This document shows positions 48,628-55,970 of a DNA stretch of 64,000 bases, one piece after another. Under the pieces are notes generated by a model. That model ran no database searches. It was not told the origin of the DNA and saw only the letters and a program-made list of their open reading frames with translations. This DNA is from Neobacillus niacini (GTDB lineage Bacteria > Bacillota > Bacilli > Bacillales > Cytobacillaceae). Made by a program: the position numbers and the translations under genes. Every line of letters starts with the position of its first letter. Position 1 is the stretch's first letter. The DNA is taken from contig NZ_JAUSZN010000001.1 of NCBI RefSeq assembly GCF_030817595.1, positions 5,392,001 to 5,456,000 of the forward strand, written 5' to 3'.

Positions 48628-48660
48628 CATTCTATTCTATTCTATTGGAGAAGTATTCTT

Positions 48661-49653
48661 TTACTTTTCTAGCATGATTTTTTCAAGATCATCAAGCATG
48701 ATGTTTGCAGCAAGGACGCCGCCCGCAGTATTCCAAGTAGCATCACTAACTTCATAGGCTTTTCCATTTTTTACGGCATTTAAATTTTTCCAAAGTGGAT
48801 CATTTGTCCATTCTTTTGCTGTATCAAGCGCTGCTTGATCACCATTTGGAGCATATGTGAAATAGAAAAGGATGTCACCGTCCATTTTCGGAATAACTTC
48901 TTTTCCAACTTCGATAGCAAGGTTACCCAGTTTGTTATCAGGAGTAAAAAGCTCTGCCTGTTGCGAAGCGCGTTTTAGACCAACTTGATCAAATATAATA
49001 CCAGAGAAAGAATCAGTATAATAGATACGAGACTTTCCAGCCATAAAACGGACAACCGATACTTCTTGATTTACTTTATCACCAAGTTTCTCTTTCAAGT
49101 CTGCAACGTGATTATCAAAATCAGTAAGTACTTCGTTCCCTTTTTCTTCTAGGTTTAAAGCTTTTGCATATAGTTTAAAGTTTTCTTTCCAATCACCTCT
49201 AAGGGTTTCGGAAAAAACAGTAGGAGCAATTGCACTTAATTGGCTGTAAACAGCTTCTTGACGAAGCTTGTTTCCGATAATTAAATCAGGTTTAAGTGTA
49301 GCGATTTTTTCTAAATTCACTTCACTCTCAACGCCAACAACTTCAACACCGTCCATATCCTCTTTAATATGATCATACCACGGATCTCCAAGCCAAGATT
49401 GAACAGCACCAACTGGCTTAATTCCAAGTGCAAGTAAAGCTTCAGTACCTTCATTGGTTAAAATAACAACTTTTTTAGGTGTTTTATCTAATGTTGTGGA
49501 CCCCATTGCATGTTCTACCGTATAGCTAGTGTCCTGTGTTTTAGTGTCATCATCATTTTGTGTGGCCGGTTTTTCTTCCGTATTACCGCAGGCAGCAAGA
49601 AGGAAAAGAGCAATTAATGAAATGACTGCAAATAAATTTTTAAAACCTTTCAT
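48661..49653 (-). CDS. yfiY: Siderophore ABC transporter, substrate-binding lipoprotein
   Basis: 330 residues. Lipobox LLAACG near residue 20, then a FecB/FhuD-type domain: KKVVILTNEGTEALLALGIKPVG and LKPDLIIGNK. Resembles B. subtilis YfiY (schizokinen/arthrobactin). ATG 49653 follows GGGGGTTAC; the in-frame start at 49701 lies in the Fur box. Divergent from the two permease genes, each side with its own promoter and Fur box. The ligand is inferred. Confidence 0.85.
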   Translation of the reverse strand: MKGFKNLFAVISLIALFLLAACGNTEEKPATQNDDDTKTQDTSYTVEHAMGSTTLDKTPKKVVILTNEGTEALLALGIKPVGAVQSWLGDPWYDHIKEDMDGVEVVGVESEVNLEKIATLKPDLIIGNKLRQEAVYSQLSAIAPTVFSETLRGDWKENFKLYAKALNLEEKGNEVLTDFDNHVADLKEKLGDKVNQEVSVVRFMAGKSRIYYTDSFSGIIFDQVGLKRASQQAELFTPDNKLGNLAIEVGKEVIPKMDGDILFYFTYAPNGDQAALDTAKEWTNDPLWKNLNAVKNGKAYEVSDATWNTAGGVLAANIMLDDLEKIMLEK

Positions 49654-49680
49654 CTTATGTAACCCCCAAATAATCTTATT

Positions 49681-49740
49681 GTTAATGATAATCATTTTCA
49701 TTTACAAAATTATCATAAAACGTTTTCTCTAGCCTGTCAA
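49681..49740 (-). promoter_or_regulatory. yfiY promoter and Fur box
   Basis: Minus strand TTGACA (49740-49735), 17 bp, TATGAT (49717-49712). Just downstream, 49681-49699 reads GTTAATGATAATCATTTTC, 16-17 of 19 to the Fur consensus. Confidence 0.88.
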
Positions 49741-49749
49741 TCACCAAAT

Positions 49750-49798
49750 TGAAAATGATTATCAACTCATTGACAGTTTTCCACTATTCAAATAGACT
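49750..49798 (+). promoter_or_regulatory. Permease operon promoter and Fur box
   Basis: Fur 7-1-7 site TGAAAATGATTATCA (49750-49764, one mismatch) just upstream of TTGACA (49770-49775), 17-bp spacer, TAGACT (49793-49798). Confidence 0.82.
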
Positions 49799-49861
49799 GA
49801 TACATGAAAATACTGATATACAAGCGTTTTATATATAAATAGATTAGAAGGGATTAACGAT

Positions 49862-50866
49862 ATGCTGCTAAAACAAACTGGCCAAAGGTGGGCTGGACTT
49901 TTTATTGCTATTATTATATTGCTTCTCTTAATGGCAGCAAGTATTGTCTACGGATATACAGATACGACATGGAAAATGGCTATAGAGGCCTTAACCAATT
50001 TTAATGGTTCTAATGAACATATTGTTATTCAATCTGTTAGAATCCCACGTGCATTTATTGCCGCAGCGGTGGGGGCAAGTTTAGCGATTTCAGGTGTCTT
50101 AATGCAGACAGTAACGAAAAATCCTCTAGCATCCCCGGATATCTTTGGTGTAAATGCCGGAGCTGGGGTTGCTGTTGTTATAGCTGTAACCGTCTTTAGT
50201 GTTGGAAGTCTTCAACTGTTTACTTGGTTATCCTTTTTTGGTGCAGCTGTAGCTGCAATAAGTGTCTATGCAATTGGGTCAGTCGGAAGAGAAGGGTTGA
50301 CCCCGATGAAACTGACTCTAGCGGGTGCTGCAATGACAGCATTATTTGCCTCTTTTACACAAGGAATACTTGTCCTAAATGAAGCAGCCTTGGAGCAAGT
50401 ATTATTTTGGCTTGCGGGATCAGTGGCAGGGAGAAGCCTTAATAATTTAATAGCTGTACTTCCTTATTTAATTGGAGGCTGGATTATTTCGTTGATTATT
50501 GCAACAAAAATGAATGTCTTATCCATGGGGGAGGATGTAGCCAAAGGTCTTGGTTTAAACACAGCTCTATTAAAAATTACGATTGGAATAGTGGTAATCC
50601 TCCTTTCAGGTGGTGCAGTTGCTGTTGCAGGACCAATTGGATTTATTGGTATTGTCGTTCCACATCTTACCCGTTCTATAGTGGGAATAGATCATCGCTG
50701 GGTAATCCCATTTTCAGGCCTTTTAGGAGGAGTGCTTTTACTGGCAGCGGATATCGCCTCCCGATATATTTTAATGCCTCAGGAAGTCCCAGTCGGCGTT
50801 ATGACGGCGATTATTGGAACCCCATTTTTCATTTATATTGCTAGAAAGGGGTTCAATGGGCGATGA
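49862..50866 (+). CDS. yfiZ: Siderophore ABC permease (FecCD)
   Basis: 334 residues, about nine or ten membrane helices. FecCD hallmarks: VRIPRAFIAAAVGASLAISGVLMQ (about 60-83), KNPLASPDIFGVNAGAG, and GPIGFIGIVVPHLTR. Pairs with the next gene as a heterodimer. GAAGGGATT precedes ATG. The stop overlaps the next ATG. Confidence 0.92.
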   Translation: MLLKQTGQRWAGLFIAIIILLLLMAASIVYGYTDTTWKMAIEALTNFNGSNEHIVIQSVRIPRAFIAAAVGASLAISGVLMQTVTKNPLASPDIFGVNAGAGVAVVIAVTVFSVGSLQLFTWLSFFGAAVAAISVYAIGSVGREGLTPMKLTLAGAAMTALFASFTQGILVLNEAALEQVLFWLAGSVAGRSLNNLIAVLPYLIGGWIISLIIATKMNVLSMGEDVAKGLGLNTALLKITIGIVVILLSGGAVAVAGPIGFIGIVVPHLTRSIVGIDHRWVIPFSGLLGGVLLLAADIASRYILMPQEVPVGVMTAIIGTPFFIYIARKGFNGR

Positions 50867-51918
50867 GTAAATACAAAATCTTTAGAATCAAACAAGGGAA
50901 GGTCTCTTATTTAATTGATAAAAAAGCATTATTTGTGTTTATCGGATTGTTACTTGGAACCGCAGCTGTTTTTGTTATAAGTACAGGGTTGGGAGAAATG
51001 AAGATAAGCCCTTTAAATGTATTGAAGGTATTTTTTGGCGGAGGGTCTGAAATGGAGGCCCTTGTCATTCAATCGTTCCGATTACCAAGAATCATTGTTG
51101 CCTTGATGGCGGGGATGGGATTGGCAGTAGCAGGGGGGATTTTGCAAGGTATGATACGAAACCCCCTAGCCTCCCCTGATATCTTAGGGATTACCGGCGG
51201 TGCATCGGTAGCGGTTGTAGGTTTCTTGGCTATTTTTAGTGATAAAAATCATGTATTAACGGTAAGTATTCATTGGCTGCCCTTAGCCGCATTTATCGGT
51301 GCAGCAGTCGTGGCATTTCTCGTTTATACTTTGGCATGGAAAAATGGGGTTTCTCCTATTAGACTAATTTTAATTGGCATAGGATTGATGAGCTTAACGA
51401 AAGCTCTGACTACCTTTATGATGGTGTTAGGTCCAATTTATCAAGCAAGCCAGGCGAACATATGGATTACGGGTACCGTCTACGGTTCCACTTGGAAAAA
51501 TGTAGGTGCCCTAGTTCCATGGATAATCGTACTGATTATTATTGCATTCATCTATTCAAGAAATGTGAACATTCAGGAACTTGGTGATGAAGTAGCAACA
51601 GGCCTTGGTGGACGGGTGCAAAAACAACGCTTGGTTTTAATGCTGCTAAGTACTGGCTTGGTTGGGGGTTCAGTAGCTTTCGCTGGAGGGATCGGTTTTG
51701 TGGGCTTAATGGCGCCGCATATGGCCAGGAGATTAGTGGGTTCTGCTTTTGGTGCGTTGCTGCCTGTATCAGCACTCCTAGGTGGTATTTTGGTAATGCT
51801 TGCAGATTTAGTTGGGCGAACATTATTTTCACCATTAGAAATTCCTGCAGGGGTTTTTACGGCAAGTATAGGGGCACCATACTTTATCTATCTTTTATTT
51901 AAGACGAGAAATACTTAG
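50863..51918 (+). CDS. yfhA: Siderophore ABC permease (FecCD), second subunit
   Basis: 351 residues. SFRLPRIIVALMAGMGLAVAGGILQG, RNPLASPDILGITGGA, and GGIGFVGLMAPHMARRLVG are the FecCD motifs. Longer charged N-terminus (about 25 residues) than its partner. Starts ATGA-coupled to the upstream permease. Together with YfiY and an ATPase it makes a hydroxamate/citrate-type siderophore importer. Confidence 0.92.
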   Translation: MSKYKIFRIKQGKVSYLIDKKALFVFIGLLLGTAAVFVISTGLGEMKISPLNVLKVFFGGGSEMEALVIQSFRLPRIIVALMAGMGLAVAGGILQGMIRNPLASPDILGITGGASVAVVGFLAIFSDKNHVLTVSIHWLPLAAFIGAAVVAFLVYTLAWKNGVSPIRLILIGIGLMSLTKALTTFMMVLGPIYQASQANIWITGTVYGSTWKNVGALVPWIIVLIIIAFIYSRNVNIQELGDEVATGLGGRVQKQRLVLMLLSTGLVGGSVAFAGGIGFVGLMAPHMARRLVGSAFGALLPVSALLGGILVMLADLVGRTLFSPLEIPAGVFTASIGAPYFIYLLFKTRNT

Positions 51919-51928
51919 TTTTCATATA

Positions 51929-51968
51929 AGAGAAGCCATTTCTTTTGAATTGGCTTCTCTTTTTTTTA
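51929..51968 (+). terminator. Terminator after the permease genes
   Basis: AGAGAAGCCA / TGGCTTCTCT with a 12-base loop, then seven T. Confidence 0.88.
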
Positions 51969-52004
51969 CGCAAATACACTTTGTGACACAGTCGTAAATA
52001 CAAA

Positions 52005-52053
52005 TGAAAATGATTTTCATACTCATTGACAATCATTATCAATTAATTATAAA
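52005..52053 (+). promoter_or_regulatory. Promoter of the siderophore ATPase operon with two Fur boxes
   Basis: Fur-like TGAAAATGATTTTCA (52005-52019) and TGACAATCATTATCA (52027-52041); the second lies over TTGACA (52026-52031). The -10 is TATAAA (52048-52053) after 16 bp. Confidence 0.85.
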
Positions 52054-52178
52054 CTTAATAATGAAGAGAATATTAATACTATATAAGACGTAAATACAAC
52101 CCGCTATAGGGTCTAATTCATATACTAAAAACAAGCCTAATAAACATAAACTTGATTGATTTAAAAAGGAGATGGCAA

Positions 52179-53000
52179 ATGATGAATGCGATTGAAACGA
52201 AAAATTTATCACTTTCATACGGGGATACACTCATCATTGATGAATTAAATTTAAAAATTCCTAAAGGTGAAATTTCCGTTTTTATTGGGGCGAATGGCTG
52301 CGGAAAGTCTACTCTCCTTCGTTCAATCGCGCGTCTTCTTAAGCCGAAATCTGGTGCTGTTATTTTGGAAGGAGAAGCAATTTCAAAGCTTTCCACGAAA
52401 GAAGTGGCAAAGAAAATGGCGATTTTGCCACAGTCACCAACAGCACCAGAAGGGTTGACGGTTTTGCAGCTAGTTAAACAAGGGCGCTATCCACATCAAT
52501 CATGGTTAAAGCAATGGTCAGAAGAAGATGAGAAAAAGGTCAATGACGCCTTAAAGGCTACAAGGCTAGAGGATTTAAAGGAAAGACCTGTTGATTCTCT
52601 TTCAGGCGGTCAGAGGCAGCGTGCCTGGATTGCGATGACGTTGGCCCAGGATACGGATGTTATACTTTTAGATGAGCCCACCACTTATTTGGATATGACA
52701 CACCAAATCGAGATTCTTGACCTTCTATTCGAATTAAATGAAAAGAAAAAGAGAACGGTTGTGATGGTCCTGCATGATCTGAATCTAGCCTGCCGATATG
52801 CACATAATATTGTTGCATTAAAAGATCAGAAGGTGTATGACCAAGGTAGGCCAGAGTATGTAATCAACCGCAATCTTGTTAAAAATGTATTTGGCATGGA
52901 ATGTGAAGTAACATTGGATCCTTTATTCGGAACACCGCTATGTATTCCTTATGGAAAAGGAAGACGTATTCTCCAAAAGGCGGCTGTGTCCCATGGGTAA
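52179..53000 (+). CDS. yusV: Siderophore ABC transporter, ATP-binding protein
   Basis: 273 residues. Walker A GANGCGKST (about 36-44), signature LSGGQRQRAWIAMTL, Walker B VILLDEPTTYLD. Of the FecE/YusV type; B. subtilis YusV serves several siderophore permeases, which would fit here because it has its own promoter. ATG 52179 behind AAAAAGGAG (a second Met follows). It overlaps the reductase gene by 8 bases. The symbol rests on the yusU-like gene nearby. Confidence 0.85.
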   Translation: MMNAIETKNLSLSYGDTLIIDELNLKIPKGEISVFIGANGCGKSTLLRSIARLLKPKSGAVILEGEAISKLSTKEVAKKMAILPQSPTAPEGLTVLQLVKQGRYPHQSWLKQWSEEDEKKVNDALKATRLEDLKERPVDSLSGGQRQRAWIAMTLAQDTDVILLDEPTTYLDMTHQIEILDLLFELNEKKKRTVVMVLHDLNLACRYAHNIVALKDQKVYDQGRPEYVINRNLVKNVFGMECEVTLDPLFGTPLCIPYGKGRRILQKAAVSHG

Positions 53001-53772
53001 TATTCTTGCAGAAAATGATTTGAGTCTTTTACAGAAATATAGGCTCCAATTAGAAACTGGCCTATCATTTAATGTTGCAAAACTACTGGATACGTCTTTT
53101 GCATTCGACTTCATGAGGAATTTAGCGTATTCAATCGGTTCGCCTTCCGAAAGAGCGGCAACCTCCATTTTTATAAAGAGATATGCATTTATTGCCGTTA
53201 TTTCTCTTTTTGCCATGACGACCGCTAATAAGAAACTGAATTTATCCTTGGATAATATTGAAATGGAGGAAGCTGAACGTGGTAAAGACTGGCTGCCGAT
53301 GATTTCGCTAAAGGATCAATCTATAGAGGAATGGAATGGTGAAGACCGTAATGAGTGGAGGAAGGGTGTTTACCGCGACCTTTTTGCACACAATATCTAC
53401 CCTATTATTGAGCATTTTGAAAAAACGTTCAAGGTTTCAAAACTCATCCTGTGGGAAAATATCGCCGTCTATCTATTCTGGCTATATGAGACAGAATTAA
53501 ATGAAATAGAAAACCCAAATGTTCAAAGTGACTTCAAATTCTTAATTAAGGAAGCAGAGGGTAATCTGTTTGGTAATTACCATCTTAATCCTATTCAAAA
53601 ATACTATTCAGTGAAGCATTCTCAAGATGAGATAAGGATGAGAAAAACATGTTGTTTTACCTATCAGCTTGGGACCAAAAGATGTAAAACATGCCCATGT
53701 ACCCATATTGCAAAGGATGGAGTGTGCTACGATGGAGAAAGTTTTTGCGGAGCAGTTCCAAGCGTTACTTGA
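52993..53772 (+). CDS. FhuF-type siderophore-iron reductase
   Basis: 259 residues. The C-terminus has CC then nine residues then CxxC (KTCCFTYQLGTKRCKTCPC), the 2Fe-2S site of FhuF ferric-siderophore reductases. The N-terminal part is helical and typical of the IucA/IucC-tail/FhuF family. Probably reduces imported ferri-siderophore in the cytoplasm to free Fe(II). ATG 52993 lies in the end of the ATPase gene with AAAGGCGG upstream. Overlaps the next gene by 41 bases. Confidence 0.85.
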   Translation: MGNILAENDLSLLQKYRLQLETGLSFNVAKLLDTSFAFDFMRNLAYSIGSPSERAATSIFIKRYAFIAVISLFAMTTANKKLNLSLDNIEMEEAERGKDWLPMISLKDQSIEEWNGEDRNEWRKGVYRDLFAHNIYPIIEHFEKTFKVSKLILWENIAVYLFWLYETELNEIENPNVQSDFKFLIKEAEGNLFGNYHLNPIQKYYSVKHSQDEIRMRKTCCFTYQLGTKRCKTCPCTHIAKDGVCYDGESFCGAVPSVT

Positions 53773-53977
53773 AAAGTATAGTGAGCTGCTGGTTGGCGAA
53801 TCAAACGTGGAGACAACAGAAAAGGTAAAGGCATGGGCTCTGTATACTCATATTGCGAAGTCCATGCCAACCCTAGCGAAGCACTGGAATGAACTCTATC
53901 CGGAAGCTAAGGAAGAAATGAAATCAATCATTAATGAAATTAAACTGCTAAATGAACAGCATAGGCAATCTAAGTGA
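53732..53977 (+). CDS. yusU: YusU-like DUF2573 protein
   Basis: 81 residues, helical; FQALLEKYSELLVGES and WALYTHIAKSMPTLAKHWNELYP are the recognisable DUF2573 segments. Function unknown; in B. subtilis yusU neighbours yusV, as here. ATG 53732 behind GGATGGAGTG within the reductase gene; an earlier in-frame start at 53669 overlaps it further and is rejected. Confidence 0.82.
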   Translation: MEKVFAEQFQALLEKYSELLVGESNVETTEKVKAWALYTHIAKSMPTLAKHWNELYPEAKEEMKSIINEIKLLNEQHRQSK

Positions 53978-54014
53978 TATACAAGAAAATGAATATTTAT
54001 AGAATGTTTAGTCA

Positions 54015-54041
54015 TTTCATCAGATGAGGTGGCTTTTTTCT
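54015..54041 (+). terminator. Terminator of the siderophore ATPase operon
   Basis: CATTTCAT-CAG-ATGAGGTG stem (two wobbles) then GCTTTTTT. Confidence 0.7.
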
Positions 54042-54053
54042 ATTGCATTTAAA

Positions 54054-54067
54054 GAAAACGCTTTCTT
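54054..54067 (+). promoter_or_regulatory. cre-like site upstream of glnA
   Basis: AGAAAACGCTTTCT, a pseudo-palindrome close to the CcpA cre consensus (TGAAAGCGCTTTCA). About 43 bases before the -35 box. Confidence 0.4.
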
Positions 54068-54109
54068 TTTTATATGCATAAAATATTCAAAAAAATGATA
54101 AAAAGGAGT

Positions 54110-54162
54110 TGTCAAAATTAAATATTCACAATATAATAAATTCAATGTTAGGTTAAGTGACA
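54110..54162 (+). promoter_or_regulatory. glnA promoter and GlnR/TnrA box
   Basis: TTGTCA (54110-54115), 16 bp, TATAAT (54132-54137), followed by TGTTA-GGTTAAG-TGACA (54146-54162), an exact match to the GlnR/TnrA consensus TGTNA-N7-TNACA. The box covers the transcription start, so binding should repress. Confidence 0.87.
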
Positions 54163-54184
54163 TGAAAATAGGAGGAGAAATAAC

Positions 54185-55549
54185 ATGACTGAGGCTATAC
54201 TTTCAAATGTAAAAGACGAATTTGCAATTATCGAAAAAATTAAAGAAGAAATAAATAAAAAAAATGTTGAACTTCTTCACTTACAGTTTGTAGATATCGA
54301 AGGTATTTTGAAACACGTAACGGTTACAAGTGAGCAATTGGAAGATGTAGTCGAAGGAAAAATCATGTTTGATGGCTCCTCAATTAAAGGATTTTCACCA
54401 ATAAATAAATCTGATTTATACTTACAGCCAGATTTAACAACATTCTCCGTTTTACCATGGACAGTAGAAGAAGGATATTCAGAAGCACGTTTTCTATGTT
54501 CGGTTAAAAATCCAGATGGGTCTTGGTACGAAGGTGACACTAGAAATGTATTAAAGAAAACAGTGGAACGAGCTGCGGATAAAGGATACACCATTTCTGT
54601 AGGTCCAGAGCTTGAATTTTTCCTGTTTAAGACTGACGAAAACGGATATCCAACACAGGAACTTAGTGATAAAGCTGGTTATTTTGAACCGTCACCTAAA
54701 GACCTTGGAGAGCGTGTTCGATTAGAGATATACAGGGCGTTAAAGGCGATGGGTTTCGTTATTGAAGCGTCTCACCATGAAGTTGCTGAAGGACAGCATG
54801 AAATTAATTTTAAGTATGCAGATGCCCTAGGTGCAGCGGACCTTTCCACTACATATAAATGGGTTGTAAAAACAATAGCGAAGAAATATAACCTTCATGC
54901 TACCTTCATGCCTAAACCAGTTTTTGGGATAAATGGTTCCGGAATGCATGTCAACATGTCTTTCTTCAAAGGAAATGAAAATGCATTTTTTGATCCTGCT
55001 GATGATTTGCAACTATCGAATCAAGCGTATCAATTTATTGCAGGACTGCTGGAAAATGTTAAAAGTTTTACGGCGGTAACCAATCCGCTTGTAAACTCTT
55101 ATAAGCGTTTAGTACCTGGATATGAAGCGCCTTGTTATATCGCATGGAGCGCATCAAACCGTTCAGCGTTAATTCGAATTCCGGCAAAAAAAGGGATGGC
55201 CACCCGTGTTGAATTGCGCTGTCCTGATCCGTCAGCAAATCCTTACTTAACCTTTGCAGTGATTGCAGCTGCTGGTTTAGATGGCATCGAACAAGAATTA
55301 CAAGTACCGTTTCCAATCAATGAAGATATTTTCCATATGACTGAAGAGCGTCGCGGTGAACTAGGTATTGAAAGCCTTCCTGGCAGTCTAGCCGCTGCGG
55401 TAAAGGAATTAGAAGATGGAGAGATTGGACGTAAAACATTAGGGAACCATGTTTATGATGAGTTTGTAGCTGCAAAAAAAGCAGAATGGGATAGTTATCG
55501 TACAGCTGTTCATGCTTGGGAAATTGAAAATTATCAAGCAAAGTTTTAA
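54185..55549 (+). CDS. glnA: Glutamine synthetase, type I
   Basis: 454 residues. FDGSSIKGF near residue 62, GPELEFFLF, HHEVAEGQHEINFKYADAL, NGSGMHVNMS, and the C-terminal NRSALIRIP and RVELRCPDPSANPYL carry metal, ATP and glutamate sites. No Tyr adenylylation site is expected for the GSI-alpha form. Unlike the standard Bacillus arrangement it has no glnR partner, and it carries about ten extra N-terminal residues, so it may be a second copy. Regulated by the box at 54146-54162. Confidence 0.93.
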   Translation: MTEAILSNVKDEFAIIEKIKEEINKKNVELLHLQFVDIEGILKHVTVTSEQLEDVVEGKIMFDGSSIKGFSPINKSDLYLQPDLTTFSVLPWTVEEGYSEARFLCSVKNPDGSWYEGDTRNVLKKTVERAADKGYTISVGPELEFFLFKTDENGYPTQELSDKAGYFEPSPKDLGERVRLEIYRALKAMGFVIEASHHEVAEGQHEINFKYADALGAADLSTTYKWVVKTIAKKYNLHATFMPKPVFGINGSGMHVNMSFFKGNENAFFDPADDLQLSNQAYQFIAGLLENVKSFTAVTNPLVNSYKRLVPGYEAPCYIAWSASNRSALIRIPAKKGMATRVELRCPDPSANPYLTFAVIAAAGLDGIEQELQVPFPINEDIFHMTEERRGELGIESLPGSLAAAVKELEDGEIGRKTLGNHVYDEFVAAKKAEWDSYRTAVHAWEIENYQAKF

Positions 55550-55562
55550 TATAACGAAGTCA

Positions 55563-55588
55563 AGCAGGCTGTCATTCAGCCTGCTTTT
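55563..55588. terminator. Terminator of glnA
   Basis: AGCAGGCTG / CAGCCTGCT with a 5-base loop then TTTT; it may also serve the small gene on the other strand. Confidence 0.82.
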
Positions 55589-55620
55589 ACAATTTCCTCA
55601 GCTATTTATTCAAGGTGTTT

Positions 55621-55752
55621 TTATTTTTTAAATTGATTATTTTGACTGTTCACTTTGTCTTTTTGTGACTGTTCCCCGCCAGGACCGGCGTTTCCTTGAA
55701 CGCTAGCGGCGCTTACACCACTTTTAGATGGGTTTTTCTTCATTTTGCCCAT
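55621..55752 (-). CDS. 43-residue spore-type small protein
   Basis: Reads MGKMKKNPSKSGVSAASVQG then a Gly/Asn/Gln-rich tail ending NSQNNQFKK. Very hydrophilic, no Cys or Trp, rich in Ser, Gly, Asn, Gln and Lys: the composition of minor small acid-soluble spore proteins (SspL/SspN-like), though I cannot match it to a named one. GAGGTGAT stands 4-11 bases before ATG, a strong site. Ends near the glnA terminator. Confidence 0.65.
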   Translation of the reverse strand: MGKMKKNPSKSGVSAASVQGNAGPGGEQSQKDKVNSQNNQFKK

Positions 55753-55919
55753 GTATCATCACCTCGTTAATAGGATGCCCAATTTGATTTTTTTATGTAA
55801 AGTTGATAGGGAAAATGTCTTTTAAAAATTTTTTTTATTTTCCGCTTTTATTTATTGCGCAAATTTTTGAAATATTCTATAGTAATAGATAGCAGAACTC
55901 ATTCGTTTGTGAATTTTTT

Positions 55920-55949
55920 TTGACAAAAAAATGAATGAGTATTCATTCA
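55920..55949 (+). promoter_or_regulatory. FadR operator in the fadNAE promoter
   Basis: TGAATGAGTATTCATTCA (55932-55949), perfect 18-bp fit to the Bacillus FadR consensus TGAATGANTANTCATTCA. TTGACA (55920-55925) is the likely -35; the -10 is not clear and lies within the operator. Confidence 0.9.
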
Positions 55950-55970
55950 AAGTGTGTAAAGGGGGAGACA

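Noticed and set aside
48629..48646. ATTCT microsatellite (about 3.6 units)
   Set aside because: Too short to be meaningful; between a terminator and a stop codon.
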